In this document: piece after piece, positions 33,175 to 41,906 of the stretch
Layout: each line of letters begins with the position of its first letter
Numbering within the stretch: the first letter of the stretch is position 1
Assembly (NCBI RefSeq): GCF_000427805.1
Contig: NZ_ATYS01000002.1
Location: 124,190-188,189 of the forward strand
DNA length: 64,000 nucleotides
Origin: Budvicia aquatica DSM 5075 = ATCC 35567
GTDB taxonomy: Bacteria; Pseudomonadota; Gammaproteobacteria; Enterobacterales; Enterobacteriaceae
Direction: 5' to 3'
Translations under genes and position numbers: made by a program
Notes under the pieces: generated by a model
Told to the model about the DNA's origin: nothing
The model's database searches: none
What the model saw: only the letters and a program-made list of their open reading frames with translations

Positions 33175-33566
33175 AGTGTCAGATCGCCCAGATTTTTGTT
33201 GTTGAACTCAATAATGCGTAAACCATATTTGTCGTTAAGTACCACGACTTCTGCTTTACCAAACAGGATGCCGTTGACTTTAATATCCAAAGGCTCACCG
33301 GCGAGTTTATCCAGTTCAATCACTGAATCTCCGGAGATAGACATCAGCTCTGCCAGTGAGATTTCCACTGAGGCAACTTCCAGCGTCATGGTGACCGGGA
33401 TTCGGCTGAACAGAGACATATTGCGTTTCTTTTCAGTCTGTGCGGCATCCATCGTGGCCGGAGCTGCGGCGGCTAATAGTGAATCTTCATCTGATGCGAG
33501 CATGTCATCATCGAGATTGAAGTTAAAATCTAAGTCGTTATGGCTGTCGTCGTGATTATCAATCAT
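33171..33566 (-). CDS. lfiN: FliN-family switch protein (lateral LfiN)
   Basis: C-ring protein, 131 residues from ATG 33566 (MIDNHDDSHNDLDFNF). An acidic N-terminal tail is followed by the SpoA domain (SRIPVTMTLEVASVEISLAE, then GEPLDIKVNGILFGKAEVVV and YGLRIIE). The start overlaps the last 8 bases of lfiM, which makes this start far more likely than the open extension to 33629 inside lfiM. Confidence 0.94.
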   Translation of the reverse strand: MIDNHDDSHNDLDFNFNLDDDMLASDEDSLLAAAAPATMDAAQTEKKRNMSLFSRIPVTMTLEVASVEISLAELMSISGDSVIELDKLAGEPLDIKVNGILFGKAEVVVLNDKYGLRIIEFNNKNLGDLTL

Positions 33567-34437
33567 GTTTTGTCTCGTTGATATTTTCGTTAAATTCAGA
33601 AAAGAATAATTTTCCCCGGTCTTCGGCAATCACAGCGTTAAACAGCTGTTCTTTTCCGACCAGTAGCGGGAAGCGGTTAGGGAGTGACACCGGTACGATA
33701 TCTCCGGCTTTTAATGTCATGAGTTCAGCGACGGTGAGCTGAGAACTTGAAAGACGACCAACCAGGCGAATCGGCAAACAGTTAATCATGCGTTCAAACT
33801 GTTCACCAGAGAGGCTTTCAGTCTCTTTACGCTCGTTTTCATTTGGATTACGCAGCGTCGCGAGTAAGCGATCGACATGCTGGTTATCAAGAAGAATATG
33901 GAATTTACCTTCGCCATAACCTTCTAGCGAAAGCGTGATTTTATATGACCATTTATTAATAATGGAGGAGTAGTCGTTCTTGATCTCCAATTCCTGACCA
34001 AAAATACCGGGATGCAGAACCAGAGATGACAACTCCAGGCCTAGTTTATTTTTAAGACGTTCTTCTGTTTTTGTTACCGGTGTTTGAACATCCGGGTGTA
34101 TCTGGACGTTATCTTTACCTAATCCATAATAATCATTAAGGATATGTAGCAATAGCATCCGGTCTATATCAAATGCGATATTGCCGTAGGGGGTAGTAAA
34201 TATTTGAGCGTGCTTATGCTCACAGTCCATTTGGAAGTTAATATCATCAAGCGCAACGTTGACACGATATTTTTTCAGAAAATAGGTGCTAATCTTTGCA
34301 TCTAAAATATCAAAGTTGCCGGTGAATATTTTAGGGACCTTATGATAAGGTCGACCTAATTTATTCACTTCCAACGTCATTATCTTAGGCAAGTTATGAA
34401 TATGAAAAATTCTACTCTTCTGCCGTTTATTTAGCAT
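33559..34437 (-). CDS. lfiM: FliM-family switch protein (lateral LfiM)
   Basis: C-ring protein linking FliG to FliN. From ATG 34437 it is 292 residues; a TTG at 34449 would add four. The middle CheC-like domain and the C-terminal SpoA domain (LVGRLSSSQLTVAELMTLKAGDI) are present. The N-terminus reads MLNKRQKSRIFHIHNLPKIM and lacks the LSQxEIDALL motif that binds CheY-P in chemotactic FliM proteins. First gene of the lfhA operon; the 583-bp gap upstream is shared with lafK. Confidence 0.88.
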   Translation of the reverse strand: MLNKRQKSRIFHIHNLPKIMTLEVNKLGRPYHKVPKIFTGNFDILDAKISTYFLKKYRVNVALDDINFQMDCEHKHAQIFTTPYGNIAFDIDRMLLLHILNDYYGLGKDNVQIHPDVQTPVTKTEERLKNKLGLELSSLVLHPGIFGQELEIKNDYSSIINKWSYKITLSLEGYGEGKFHILLDNQHVDRLLATLRNPNENERKETESLSGEQFERMINCLPIRLVGRLSSSQLTVAELMTLKAGDIVPVSLPNRFPLLVGKEQLFNAVIAEDRGKLFFSEFNENINETKHD

Positions 34438-34449
34438 CTCTGTATCCAA

Positions 34450-35032
34450 TTGCTCGTTGCGCCATCACCTGCTTAAATTCGTATCAATTACTGAATTCTT
34501 CACGGCAGTAGCAGAGTTCACCTGAGCTTTTATAGTGTGTTAAAAGTCAAATATAAAAATTTTCAAGAAAAAGCGAAAAAAGATTTAAGTTTTAAAACTT
34601 GTGTGCCGCTTCTCTTGTGTAACGAAGATAATGGAAGAGAGTACCATGACTTCGCCCTTATTTATAAGTGTTGCAATTAGACTCTCTGTTTGGTCTCTAA
34701 TCAATGGTTAGGGACTTATTAATCAATTATTAATTTCCGGATAAAAATATTATTTATTTATTAATTATATGATAAATAAAGATTTATTTTTTAATATTCA
34801 AATAAAGCGATACAACAAGATTTAGATCCGTATACTGCCAACAATATTTAATTAAAGAGTTGCTGACGAGCATTGAGCGCATCATTTTATAATGCTTCGA
34901 AATTGAAAAGAATAAGTTAATGAAAAGTTAATCACTGTTTTTAAATTGATAAATACTTTTTTTATTTTTTTCATATTTAAGTCGGCTAATTAATAGAATC
35001 GAATTATTCGGTTTGGAGTTGGGCAGACAATT
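34450..35032 (+). promoter_or_regulatory. AT-rich intergenic control region between lfiM and lafK
   Basis: This 583-bp gap separates the divergent lfiM and lafK transcription units and must hold promoters for both. It is AT-rich and I find no coding frame. A TATAAT at 34888-34893 on the plus strand could be a -10 box for lafK, but no good -35 stands at the right distance. I found no sigma-54 -24/-12 pair on either strand. Confidence 0.5.
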
Positions 35033-36052
35033 ATGAATCTAAATTCAGGTGTTTCTAATAATGAAACGAACTTTGTTGCAAGCGCACCCTCTAGCGTTAG
35101 CTTATTCTCTTTAGCTAAACGAGTTGCAAAATATAATGTTCCTGTATTGATCACTGGCGAAACTGGAACGGGTAAAGAGTGTGTTGCTAAATACATCCAT
35201 CATTATGCATTTCAGGACAGTGGTGCCCCTTATGTGGGCCTTAATTGTGCTGCTATTCCTGAAAGTATGCTGGAAGCCATGCTATTTGGTTATGAAAAAG
35301 GTGCCTTCACCGGTGCCGTAACCAGCGTTCCCGGTAAATTCGAGCAGGCTAATGGCGGAACATTATTACTTGATGAAATTGGTGACATGCCATTAGCGTT
35401 GCAAGCCAAATTATTGCGAGTATTACAAGAGCAAGAAGTTGAGCGCTTAGGCAGCCATAAAAAGATCCCGTTAAATATACGTCTGATCGCTTCCACCAAT
35501 AAGAATTTAGAACTTGAAATAGAAGAGGGACGATTCAGACAAGATCTGTTTTATCGTCTTTCTGTTGTACCTATCCATATTGCTCCACTGCGTGAACGTA
35601 GTGAAGACATCCTTCCTTTAGCTAACCGCTTTATTCGTAAGTACGGCATGTTCACTTCTAATAGCGTTGGCTTATCGGAAGATGCGCAACGTGCATTACA
35701 GATGTACGAGTGGCCGGGCAACGTACGTGAATTAGAAAACGTGATTCAGCGCGGCATAATTATGAGCAATAACGGTGTTATTCATGCTCAAGACCTTGGG
35801 CTGGATAAAGTGCTTGATGCCGTATCTGATGCCATTGAACCCCAGATGATTTCCCAACCGACCAATGAACCAGCTCGCCACCTTAAAGTGCGCGGACGAA
35901 TTGCTGAATATCAGTACATTGTCGATTTATTAAAACGTCATCAGGGTAACAAATCCAAGACAGCCAAGTTTCTTGGCATAACGCCGCGGGCACTACGTTA
36001 TCGTTTAGCGTCTATGCGTGAGCAGGGCATTGATGTCGAATGCTTTTCATAA
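35033..36052 (+). CDS. lafK: LafK, sigma-54-dependent activator of lateral flagellar genes
   Basis: AAA+ enhancer-binding protein that opens sigma-54 promoters. The 339 residues carry Walker A GETGTGKE at 42-49, the sigma-54 contact loop GAFTGA at 90-95, Walker B LLLDEIGDMP near 111-120, the arginine-finger region FRQDLFYRLSV, the motif WPGNVRELENVI and a Fis-type helix-turn-helix near the end (KSKTAKFLGITPRALRYRL). No receiver or other N-terminal sensor domain precedes the AAA+ domain. In Vibrio parahaemolyticus LafK activates the middle lateral flagellar genes. It lies between the export operon and lfiE. Confidence 0.92.
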   Translation: MNLNSGVSNNETNFVASAPSSVSLFSLAKRVAKYNVPVLITGETGTGKECVAKYIHHYAFQDSGAPYVGLNCAAIPESMLEAMLFGYEKGAFTGAVTSVPGKFEQANGGTLLLDEIGDMPLALQAKLLRVLQEQEVERLGSHKKIPLNIRLIASTNKNLELEIEEGRFRQDLFYRLSVVPIHIAPLRERSEDILPLANRFIRKYGMFTSNSVGLSEDAQRALQMYEWPGNVRELENVIQRGIIMSNNGVIHAQDLGLDKVLDAVSDAIEPQMISQPTNEPARHLKVRGRIAEYQYIVDLLKRHQGNKSKTAKFLGITPRALRYRLASMREQGIDVECFS

Positions 36053-36116
36053 ACCCGATTTCCAATGGCTTAAGTCAGAAACTAGGCCGCTATCTATTAG
36101 AAGGAAGTAACTAAGT

Positions 36117-36473
36117 ATGGACAAAATTGATTCAGTGGGAATTCAACGTTCTCAACTTCAGGTGATGCAGGAAATGCAGCGGATGTCAGCGATGTCCGGT
36201 AGTTCGCTAACGCCGACGGCTAATCCTATCTCAGCCAGCGGACAAGGGAGCAACGTTGCATTTTCGCAGGTGTTTAACAACGCCATCAATCATGTTGACG
36301 GCCTGCAGCATAAAGCGAGTGAGATGCAGACCGCCATCGATATGGGAACCAGTGACGACCTCATGGGAACCATGGTTGAAAGTCAGAAAGCCAGTATTGC
36401 GTTCTCTGCCATGTTGGAAGTTCGCAATAAATTAACTAATGCACTTGATCAAGTGATGAATATCTCGCTGTAG
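36117..36473 (+). CDS. lfiE: FliE-family hook-basal body junction protein (lateral LfiE)
   Basis: Links the MS ring to the rod. The 118 residues end with FliE-family features: VAFSQVFNNAINHVDGLQHK, then MVESQKASIAFSAMLEVRNK and LTNALDQVMNISL. AAGGAAG lies upstream of the ATG. First gene of the plus-strand series lfiEFGHIJ, 64 bp after lafK. Confidence 0.93.
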   Translation: MDKIDSVGIQRSQLQVMQEMQRMSAMSGSSLTPTANPISASGQGSNVAFSQVFNNAINHVDGLQHKASEMQTAIDMGTSDDLMGTMVESQKASIAFSAMLEVRNKLTNALDQVMNISL

Positions 36474-36484
36474 GGCAAACGGCT

Positions 36485-38149
36485 GTGCTAGAAAAACTTA
36501 AACAAAAATTGTTATCCACAAAGCTAAGTAAGAATCAGGGCATTCTTATCGGTGGCATCGCTGCGGCAGTGATTACCGGGATGATTGTATTTTCTTTATG
36601 GCGCAGTACTCAGGGCTATGTTGCTCTGTTTGGTGCTCAGGAGAACGTCCCGGTTGCACAAGTAGTTGAAGTCCTTGGTGGAGAATCAATTAGTTATCGT
36701 ATCGATCCTAACGGTGGCCAGATTTTGGTCGCTGAAGATAAGCTGGCTAAAGCCCGTATGGCGCTGGCCGCTAAAGGAATTCAGGTCATTATTCCATCAG
36801 GTTTTGAACTGATGGATAAAGAGTCGCTGTTAGGCAGCAGCCAGTTTATCCAGAATGTACGCTATAAGCGTAGCCTGGAAGGTGAACTGGCCCAGAGCAT
36901 TATGGCGTTGGATCCTATCTCTCAGGCCCGGGTTCATTTGGGCTTGAGCGAAAGCAGCTCCTTCGTCGTGAATAACAAACCTGAGAGTACGGCATCGGTT
37001 GTGGTGCGCCTTAGGTACGGGCAAACGCTTAAAGACGAGCAGATTGCCGCGATTATTCACTTAGTTTCCGGCAGCGTTCCGGGGTTAAAAACCAATAATG
37101 TTCAGGTTGTCGATCAGGAAGGTAGCCTGCTGTCAGGAAGCTACCAGTCGAATAATTTAGGACTATCCAGTCTAAAAAATCGGACTGATATTACAACCCG
37201 ACTGCAAAATGATATTGAGAAGAACGTTTCTCATATTCTGGTTTCTCTGGTAGGCAGTAATAACTACCGGGTGAGCGTGATGCCACAGCTCAACTTAAGT
37301 GACATCAGTGAAACTCAGGAGCGTTATTTGGGGGAACCTCGTATTGGTAGCGAGAATGTTCAGCAAGAGAATGCCACCAGCGATCTTGCTCAAGGCGTTC
37401 CCGGTGCGTTGAGCAATCGCCCGGCAGGGCAGCAGCCTAACGCCAATGCTAATGCCAATCCGAATAATGAGCCAGCGGACGATCGGCCTGCGGATCAACA
37501 ACCGGTGCGCAGTCAGGCTCAGCGTCAGTTTCTTTACGACCGAGATATCCGGAGCATCAATCATCCGGGTTTCAAATTAGAGAAAATGACCGTCGCCATT
37601 ATTTTGAACAAAGATGCTCCGGCTTTGGCGGACTGGAATGATGAGCAACTGGCGAAACTGAACAAGCTGGTTGAAGACGCCGCCGGTATCGATCACGCCC
37701 GTGGTGATTCTCTGACGTTAAATATGATGGCCTTCACGGCTCCGGTACCTTTTGAAGATGAAGAGATTCCGCTGTGGCAAGACCCGATGATTATGCGTTG
37801 GGTTGAGATGGGTGGTATCGGTTTATTAGCGCTGTTGTTCTTGTTCTTTGGTCTGAATCCGTTGATTAAGCGACTGACGAACAAAGAAAGTAAGGTGCCG
37901 ACCAAGCCGGTTCTGTCTGGCCGTGATGAGGGCGATGACGAAGAAGGGCATGATTCAGGCAAAGGTCTTGAACTTCCGCGTTCGACCTTCCAGGGCGAAG
38001 ACAATCTTCCTCCGCTCAGCTCTGGTCTAGAAACTAAAGTCGAATATTTACAATTATTGGCTCAAAGCGAGACTGACCGGGTAGCGGAAGTAATTAAACA
38101 GTGGATTAACAGCAATGACCGAAGCAACACAAACACCAAGCAAGAGTAG
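36485..38149 (+). CDS. lfiF: FliF-family MS-ring protein (lateral LfiF)
   Basis: Forms the MS ring in the inner membrane. The start is GTG 36485 (MLEKLKQKLLSTKLSKNQG). The 554 residues have a membrane segment near the N-terminus (ILIGGIAAAVITGMIVFSLW), two ring-building domains (YVALFGAQENVPVAQVVEVL; LGLSESSSFVVNNKPESTAS), a Gln/Asn/Pro-rich loop at about 300-345, a second membrane segment (GGIGLLALLFLFFGLNPLI) and the cytosolic tail that binds FliG. Its end overlaps the lfiG start by 35 bp. Confidence 0.95.
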   Translation: MLEKLKQKLLSTKLSKNQGILIGGIAAAVITGMIVFSLWRSTQGYVALFGAQENVPVAQVVEVLGGESISYRIDPNGGQILVAEDKLAKARMALAAKGIQVIIPSGFELMDKESLLGSSQFIQNVRYKRSLEGELAQSIMALDPISQARVHLGLSESSSFVVNNKPESTASVVVRLRYGQTLKDEQIAAIIHLVSGSVPGLKTNNVQVVDQEGSLLSGSYQSNNLGLSSLKNRTDITTRLQNDIEKNVSHILVSLVGSNNYRVSVMPQLNLSDISETQERYLGEPRIGSENVQQENATSDLAQGVPGALSNRPAGQQPNANANANPNNEPADDRPADQQPVRSQAQRQFLYDRDIRSINHPGFKLEKMTVAIILNKDAPALADWNDEQLAKLNKLVEDAAGIDHARGDSLTLNMMAFTAPVPFEDEEIPLWQDPMIMRWVEMGGIGLLALLFLFFGLNPLIKRLTNKESKVPTKPVLSGRDEGDDEEGHDSGKGLELPRSTFQGEDNLPPLSSGLETKVEYLQLLAQSETDRVAEVIKQWINSNDRSNTNTKQE

Positions 38150-39161
38150 TAAACCAGCCAACGGCGCGAATAATACGCGTAATCGTCTGGAGCAGGCGGC
38201 TATCTTACTGCTTAGCGTCGGGGAAGAAGCCGCTGCAACGGTAATGAAAAAGCTATCTCGCGAAGAGGTGATTCGCCTGAGTGAAACCATGGCCCGCTTG
38301 CATGGAATTAAAGTCACTCAGGCCCGCCAAGCAATGAATAACTTTTTTCAGGATTATCGTGAACAGAGTGGCATCAACGGTGCATCACGTTCTTATTTGC
38401 AAAGCATTCTGGATAAAGCCTTAGGCGGCGAAATTGCCACCAGCGTTATCAACGGTATTTATGGCGATGAAATTCGCCATCGCATGGCGCGTTTACAGTG
38501 GGTTGATACTCGTCAGCTAGCGGCGCTTATTGACCAAGAACACTTGCAGCTTCAGGCGGTATTCTTAGCCTTTTTACCGCCGGACGTAGCGGCTACGGTA
38601 CTGTCGTTTATTGAAGGTGAGCGTCAGGATGAGATCCTGTATCGCATCGCCAAGTTAGATGATGTGAATCGTGACGTGGTAGATGAACTTGACCGCCTTA
38701 TTGAACGTGGTGTCGCGGTATTATCCGAACATGGCTCGAAGGTTAAAGGCATTAAGCAGGCTGCCAATATTGTTAACCGGATTCCGAATAACCAGCAGCA
38801 TTTGTTAGACCAACTGCGGGAGCGGGATGAAAACGTGGTTGATGAATTGAAGGACGAAATGTATGAGTTCTTTATTCTTAGCCGTCAGACTGAAGCTACC
38901 ATTCAGCGCCTGTTGGATGAAATTCCAATGGAAGACTGGGCCGTTGCCTTGAAAGGTACCGAGCCGGTACTTCGTCAGTCAATTTATAATGTGATGCCAA
39001 AACGTCAGGTTCAACAGTTGCAGTTAAATACCACCCGCTTAGGTCCGGTGCCGGTCAGTCGTATCGATCAGGTGCGTAAAGATATTATGGCCACAGTGCG
39101 GGAGCTGGCAGAAGAAGGCGAAATCCAGATTCAGCTATTCTCTGAGCAGACGATGGAGTAA
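38115..39161 (+). CDS. lfiG: FliG-family motor switch protein (lateral LfiG)
   Basis: Rotor torque protein. The 348 residues contain the N-terminal FliF-binding region (RLEQAAILLLSVGEEAAATV), the middle armadillo part (LAFLPPDVAATVLSFI) and the C-terminal charged motor domain (VLRQSIYNVMPKRQVQQL). The 35-bp overlap with lfiF places its start inside the FliF tail; its stop shares a base with the lfiH start. Confidence 0.94.
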   Translation: MTEATQTPSKSSKPANGANNTRNRLEQAAILLLSVGEEAAATVMKKLSREEVIRLSETMARLHGIKVTQARQAMNNFFQDYREQSGINGASRSYLQSILDKALGGEIATSVINGIYGDEIRHRMARLQWVDTRQLAALIDQEHLQLQAVFLAFLPPDVAATVLSFIEGERQDEILYRIAKLDDVNRDVVDELDRLIERGVAVLSEHGSKVKGIKQAANIVNRIPNNQQHLLDQLRERDENVVDELKDEMYEFFILSRQTEATIQRLLDEIPMEDWAVALKGTEPVLRQSIYNVMPKRQVQQLQLNTTRLGPVPVSRIDQVRKDIMATVRELAEEGEIQIQLFSEQTME

Positions 39162-39931
39162 TGGAAGAGATGGATGATAGCCGCGATAAATTAAGTTTGT
39201 TAAGTAAGCATACTAGCCGGAATACCGGTAAGTACCGCGTGCACCAGTTTCCGCCTTTGCGTAAACGCTGGGAAATGTCGTCATCTAATGAGATCCAGAC
39301 GCTGGAGCCGGCTGAATATCAGCAACAGTTAATGAACGGTTTTCAAGAAGGACTGGATAAAGGTTTTGAGCAGGGCGTTAATCAAGGCAAAGACGAAGGC
39401 TATCAGGAAGGCCTGCGTCTCGGGTTTGAAGAAGGGCTAAGTAAGGGTAAGAAAGAGGGACTGATTGAGGGGCGAGCCGTGTTTGAACTGGCTGCCGATC
39501 CATTAAATGCCATGACTCAGCAACTTGAGGCTTTCTTAGATAACTACGAAGTTCAGCGCCGGGCTGAGCTGCTACAGCTGGTTGATAAAGTCACACGGCA
39601 GGTCATTCGCTGTGAATTAGCTCTGCAACCGACTCAGCTTTTAGCCTTGGTTGAAGAAGCGCTGTCTGCGCTACCGGAAATGCCAAAGCAGATTAAAGTA
39701 TTCGTTAATCCGGAAGAGTACGCCCGCCTGAATGATGCAGAGCCTGAAAAGGTGCGCGAATGGGGGCTGACGCCGGATCCTGCAATGGAACACGGTGAAT
39801 GCCGTGTGGCAACGGATACTACCGAAATTGATATTGGCTGCCAGCATCGTTTAGATCAATGTATGGACGTGCTGAAAGATAACTTGCTGCCATCAGATGC
39901 GGATCATAAACCGGAGATAACCAATGACTGA
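39161..39931 (+). CDS. lfiH: FliH-family export ATPase regulator (lateral LfiH)
   Basis: Binds the FliI ATPase and links it to the C-ring. The 256 residues include, at about 59-104, a run of GxxxG repeats (glycine every fourth residue, eleven or so times, as in GFQEGLDKGFEQGVNQGKDE), a hallmark of FliH/YscL helical stalks. The C-terminal half is the conserved FliI-binding domain (ELLQLVDKVTRQVIRCELAL). TAATG overlap with lfiG and 8-bp overlap with lfiI. Confidence 0.93.
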   Translation: MEEMDDSRDKLSLLSKHTSRNTGKYRVHQFPPLRKRWEMSSSNEIQTLEPAEYQQQLMNGFQEGLDKGFEQGVNQGKDEGYQEGLRLGFEEGLSKGKKEGLIEGRAVFELAADPLNAMTQQLEAFLDNYEVQRRAELLQLVDKVTRQVIRCELALQPTQLLALVEEALSALPEMPKQIKVFVNPEEYARLNDAEPEKVREWGLTPDPAMEHGECRVATDTTEIDIGCQHRLDQCMDVLKDNLLPSDADHKPEITND

Positions 39932-41246
39932 TTTCTCTTCGCTGGAAAAAGCGCTGAAATCCATTGAAGGCATTAATCTTGCCCGGGTTGCCGGTCGATT
40001 AGTGCGGGTTAACGGCATTTTGCTGGAATCAGTCGGCTGCCGTTTAGCTATCGGCCAGCGATGCCGGGTTGAAGGCTCTGACCATACTCTGATTGATGCG
40101 CAGGTGGTGGGTTTCGACCGTGATGTCACTTTCCTGATGCCATTTAAGTCACCGGTTGGCCTGATTGCCGGTGCCAGAGTGTTTCCCTGTGAAAAAGAGC
40201 AGGATATCCAGATTGGCGATAGCTGGCTGGGGCGAGTCGTTAATGGTTTAGGCGAGCCAATAGATAATAAAGGTAAGCTCGGAGGCGATACGCCACTGGC
40301 AACTCAACCGACTCAAATTCACCCGCTAACGCGACAACCGGTGATTGAACCTCTGGACGTTGGCGTTAAAGCAATCAACGGATTGCTGACCATTGGCAAG
40401 GGGCAACGCGTTGGTTTGATGGCCGGCAGTGGCGTAGGTAAAAGCGTACTGTTAGGCATGATTACCCGCCAGACTCAGGCTGAGGTGGTGATAGTCGGGC
40501 TTATCGGTGAGCGAGGAAGGGAAGTTAAAGAGTTTATTGACCACTCGCTAAAGGCCGAAGGTATGGCGAAATCAATTGTTATTGCCGCACCGGCCGATGA
40601 ATCACCGCTGATGCGGATTAAAGCCACTGAGCTTTGTCACACCATTGCCGCTTATTTTCGTGACAAAGGTAAGGATGTTTTGCTGCTGGTTGATTCATTA
40701 ACCCGTTATGCCATGGCTCAGCGAGAGATAGCGCTATCTCTTGGCGAACCTCCTGCAACCAAAGGTTATCCGCCGTCAGCTTTTGGTATTATTCCTAAGC
40801 TGGTTGAAAGTGCCGGTAACAGTGATAGCTCTGGCTCAATGACGGCAATTTATACCGTTTTGGCTGAGGGCGATGACCAGCAGGATCCGATTGTTGACTG
40901 TGCTCGTGCAGTACTTGATGGCCATATCGTGCTGTCGCGGAAGCTGGCTGAGGCCGGCCACTATCCGGCCATTGACATCGGCCAGTCGATAAGCCGTTGC
41001 ATGAGCCAAATTACTGAAAAAGATCATCAGAAATCAGCCCGAACGTTGAAACAGCTTTATTCAACCTATATGGGAATAAAACCGTTGATTCCGCTGGGCG
41101 GATACGTTCCCGGTGCCGATCCGGCTGCCGATCGGGCGGTTAATCTTAATCCGGCAATTAATAGCTTTCTTTGTCAGGAAACGGATGAGGCAGCCCCGCT
41201 TAACGATGTTATACAGGCGTTGGGAAATATCAGCGCAGTGGGCTAG
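39924..41246 (+). CDS. lfiI: FliI-family export ATPase (lateral LfiI)
   Basis: Type III secretion ATPase that unfolds and delivers substrates. The 440 residues show Walker A AGSGVGKS at 167-174, VGLIGERGREVKEFI, Walker B DVLLLVDSLTRYAMAQRE, and SLGEPPATKGYPPSAF, all typical of the FliI/YscN family. Overlaps lfiH by 8 bp; 146 bp separate it from lfiJ. Confidence 0.96.
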   Translation: MTDFSSLEKALKSIEGINLARVAGRLVRVNGILLESVGCRLAIGQRCRVEGSDHTLIDAQVVGFDRDVTFLMPFKSPVGLIAGARVFPCEKEQDIQIGDSWLGRVVNGLGEPIDNKGKLGGDTPLATQPTQIHPLTRQPVIEPLDVGVKAINGLLTIGKGQRVGLMAGSGVGKSVLLGMITRQTQAEVVIVGLIGERGREVKEFIDHSLKAEGMAKSIVIAAPADESPLMRIKATELCHTIAAYFRDKGKDVLLLVDSLTRYAMAQREIALSLGEPPATKGYPPSAFGIIPKLVESAGNSDSSGSMTAIYTVLAEGDDQQDPIVDCARAVLDGHIVLSRKLAEAGHYPAIDIGQSISRCMSQITEKDHQKSARTLKQLYSTYMGIKPLIPLGGYVPGADPAADRAVNLNPAINSFLCQETDEAAPLNDVIQALGNISAVG

Positions 41247-41392
41247 GTTAAATCATTTCTGGCCTGCTGAACGAGACTTTCGGCCAGATCTTTGTGCCTG
41301 ATTTATTCAGGGCAAAGGACAAAGGGAACCGTCGGGGCGGTGAAATAGATGCCACTTAATATATTGAAGCTTAATTCAGGAATCAGTCCGCT

Positions 41393-41818
41393 ATGGACCA
41401 AACGATAAAAACGCTCCAACTGCTTAAACAGATGCGTAATCGATCTGTTTCCGAGCTAACCGGCCAGCTTTCCCAGCAAAAGCAGCTATGCCAGCGTTAT
41501 CAAAATAATATTGATGCATTGACCTCGTTGAACGAAGGCAGCCAGATTCAGTCGGGCGATACTGCTGCGCTGATGCATAACCAGTCACACTACAAAACGC
41601 ACCTTCGTCATCTGATCAACTGGCAGCAGCAAGAGTTTGCCATGGCCGATAAACAGGCTCAAACCTTGCAGACCAACTTGGTTAAAGAAGCCTGCCGGGA
41701 AAAAACGGTTGAGTTAGTGCTGGAAGATCAGCAGGCAGAAATTGCGACCGAACAGGAACGTCAGCAGCAAAAAATCACCGATGCCATGTCAACGCAGTGC
41801 TGGCTGCGCGGTCGCTGA
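41393..41818 (+). CDS. lfiJ: FliJ-family export chaperone/stalk protein (lateral LfiJ)
   Basis: Small coiled-coil protein of 141 residues, the size and charge pattern of FliJ, which inserts into the FliI hexamer. The sequence is nearly all helix-forming with many Gln, Lys and Glu (LTGQLSQQKQLCQRYQNNID). The identity rests on position after lfiI and on coiled-coil character more than on strong motifs. Last recognisable flagellar gene before the cargo segment. Confidence 0.85.
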   Translation: MDQTIKTLQLLKQMRNRSVSELTGQLSQQKQLCQRYQNNIDALTSLNEGSQIQSGDTAALMHNQSHYKTHLRHLINWQQQEFAMADKQAQTLQTNLVKEACREKTVELVLEDQQAEIATEQERQQQKITDAMSTQCWLRGR

Positions 41819-41906
41819 GCCAAAATAAAAGCAGAAGGCTATTTGCGGGTAGTTATTTCAACGATATTCAGCAATAATCTTTTCGGCCAATGGCAAAGGT
41901 AGGGTT

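Noticed and set aside
34597-34606. Possible sigma-54 site upstream of lfiM (GTGTGCC on the plus strand)
   Set aside because: The -12 GC is missing at the required distance, so only half of the site is present.
34888-34893. Sigma-70 promoter for lafK with TATAAT as -10
   Set aside because: The nearest TTG-type -35 candidates are 9 or 22 bases away, so I only mention it as a weak candidate.
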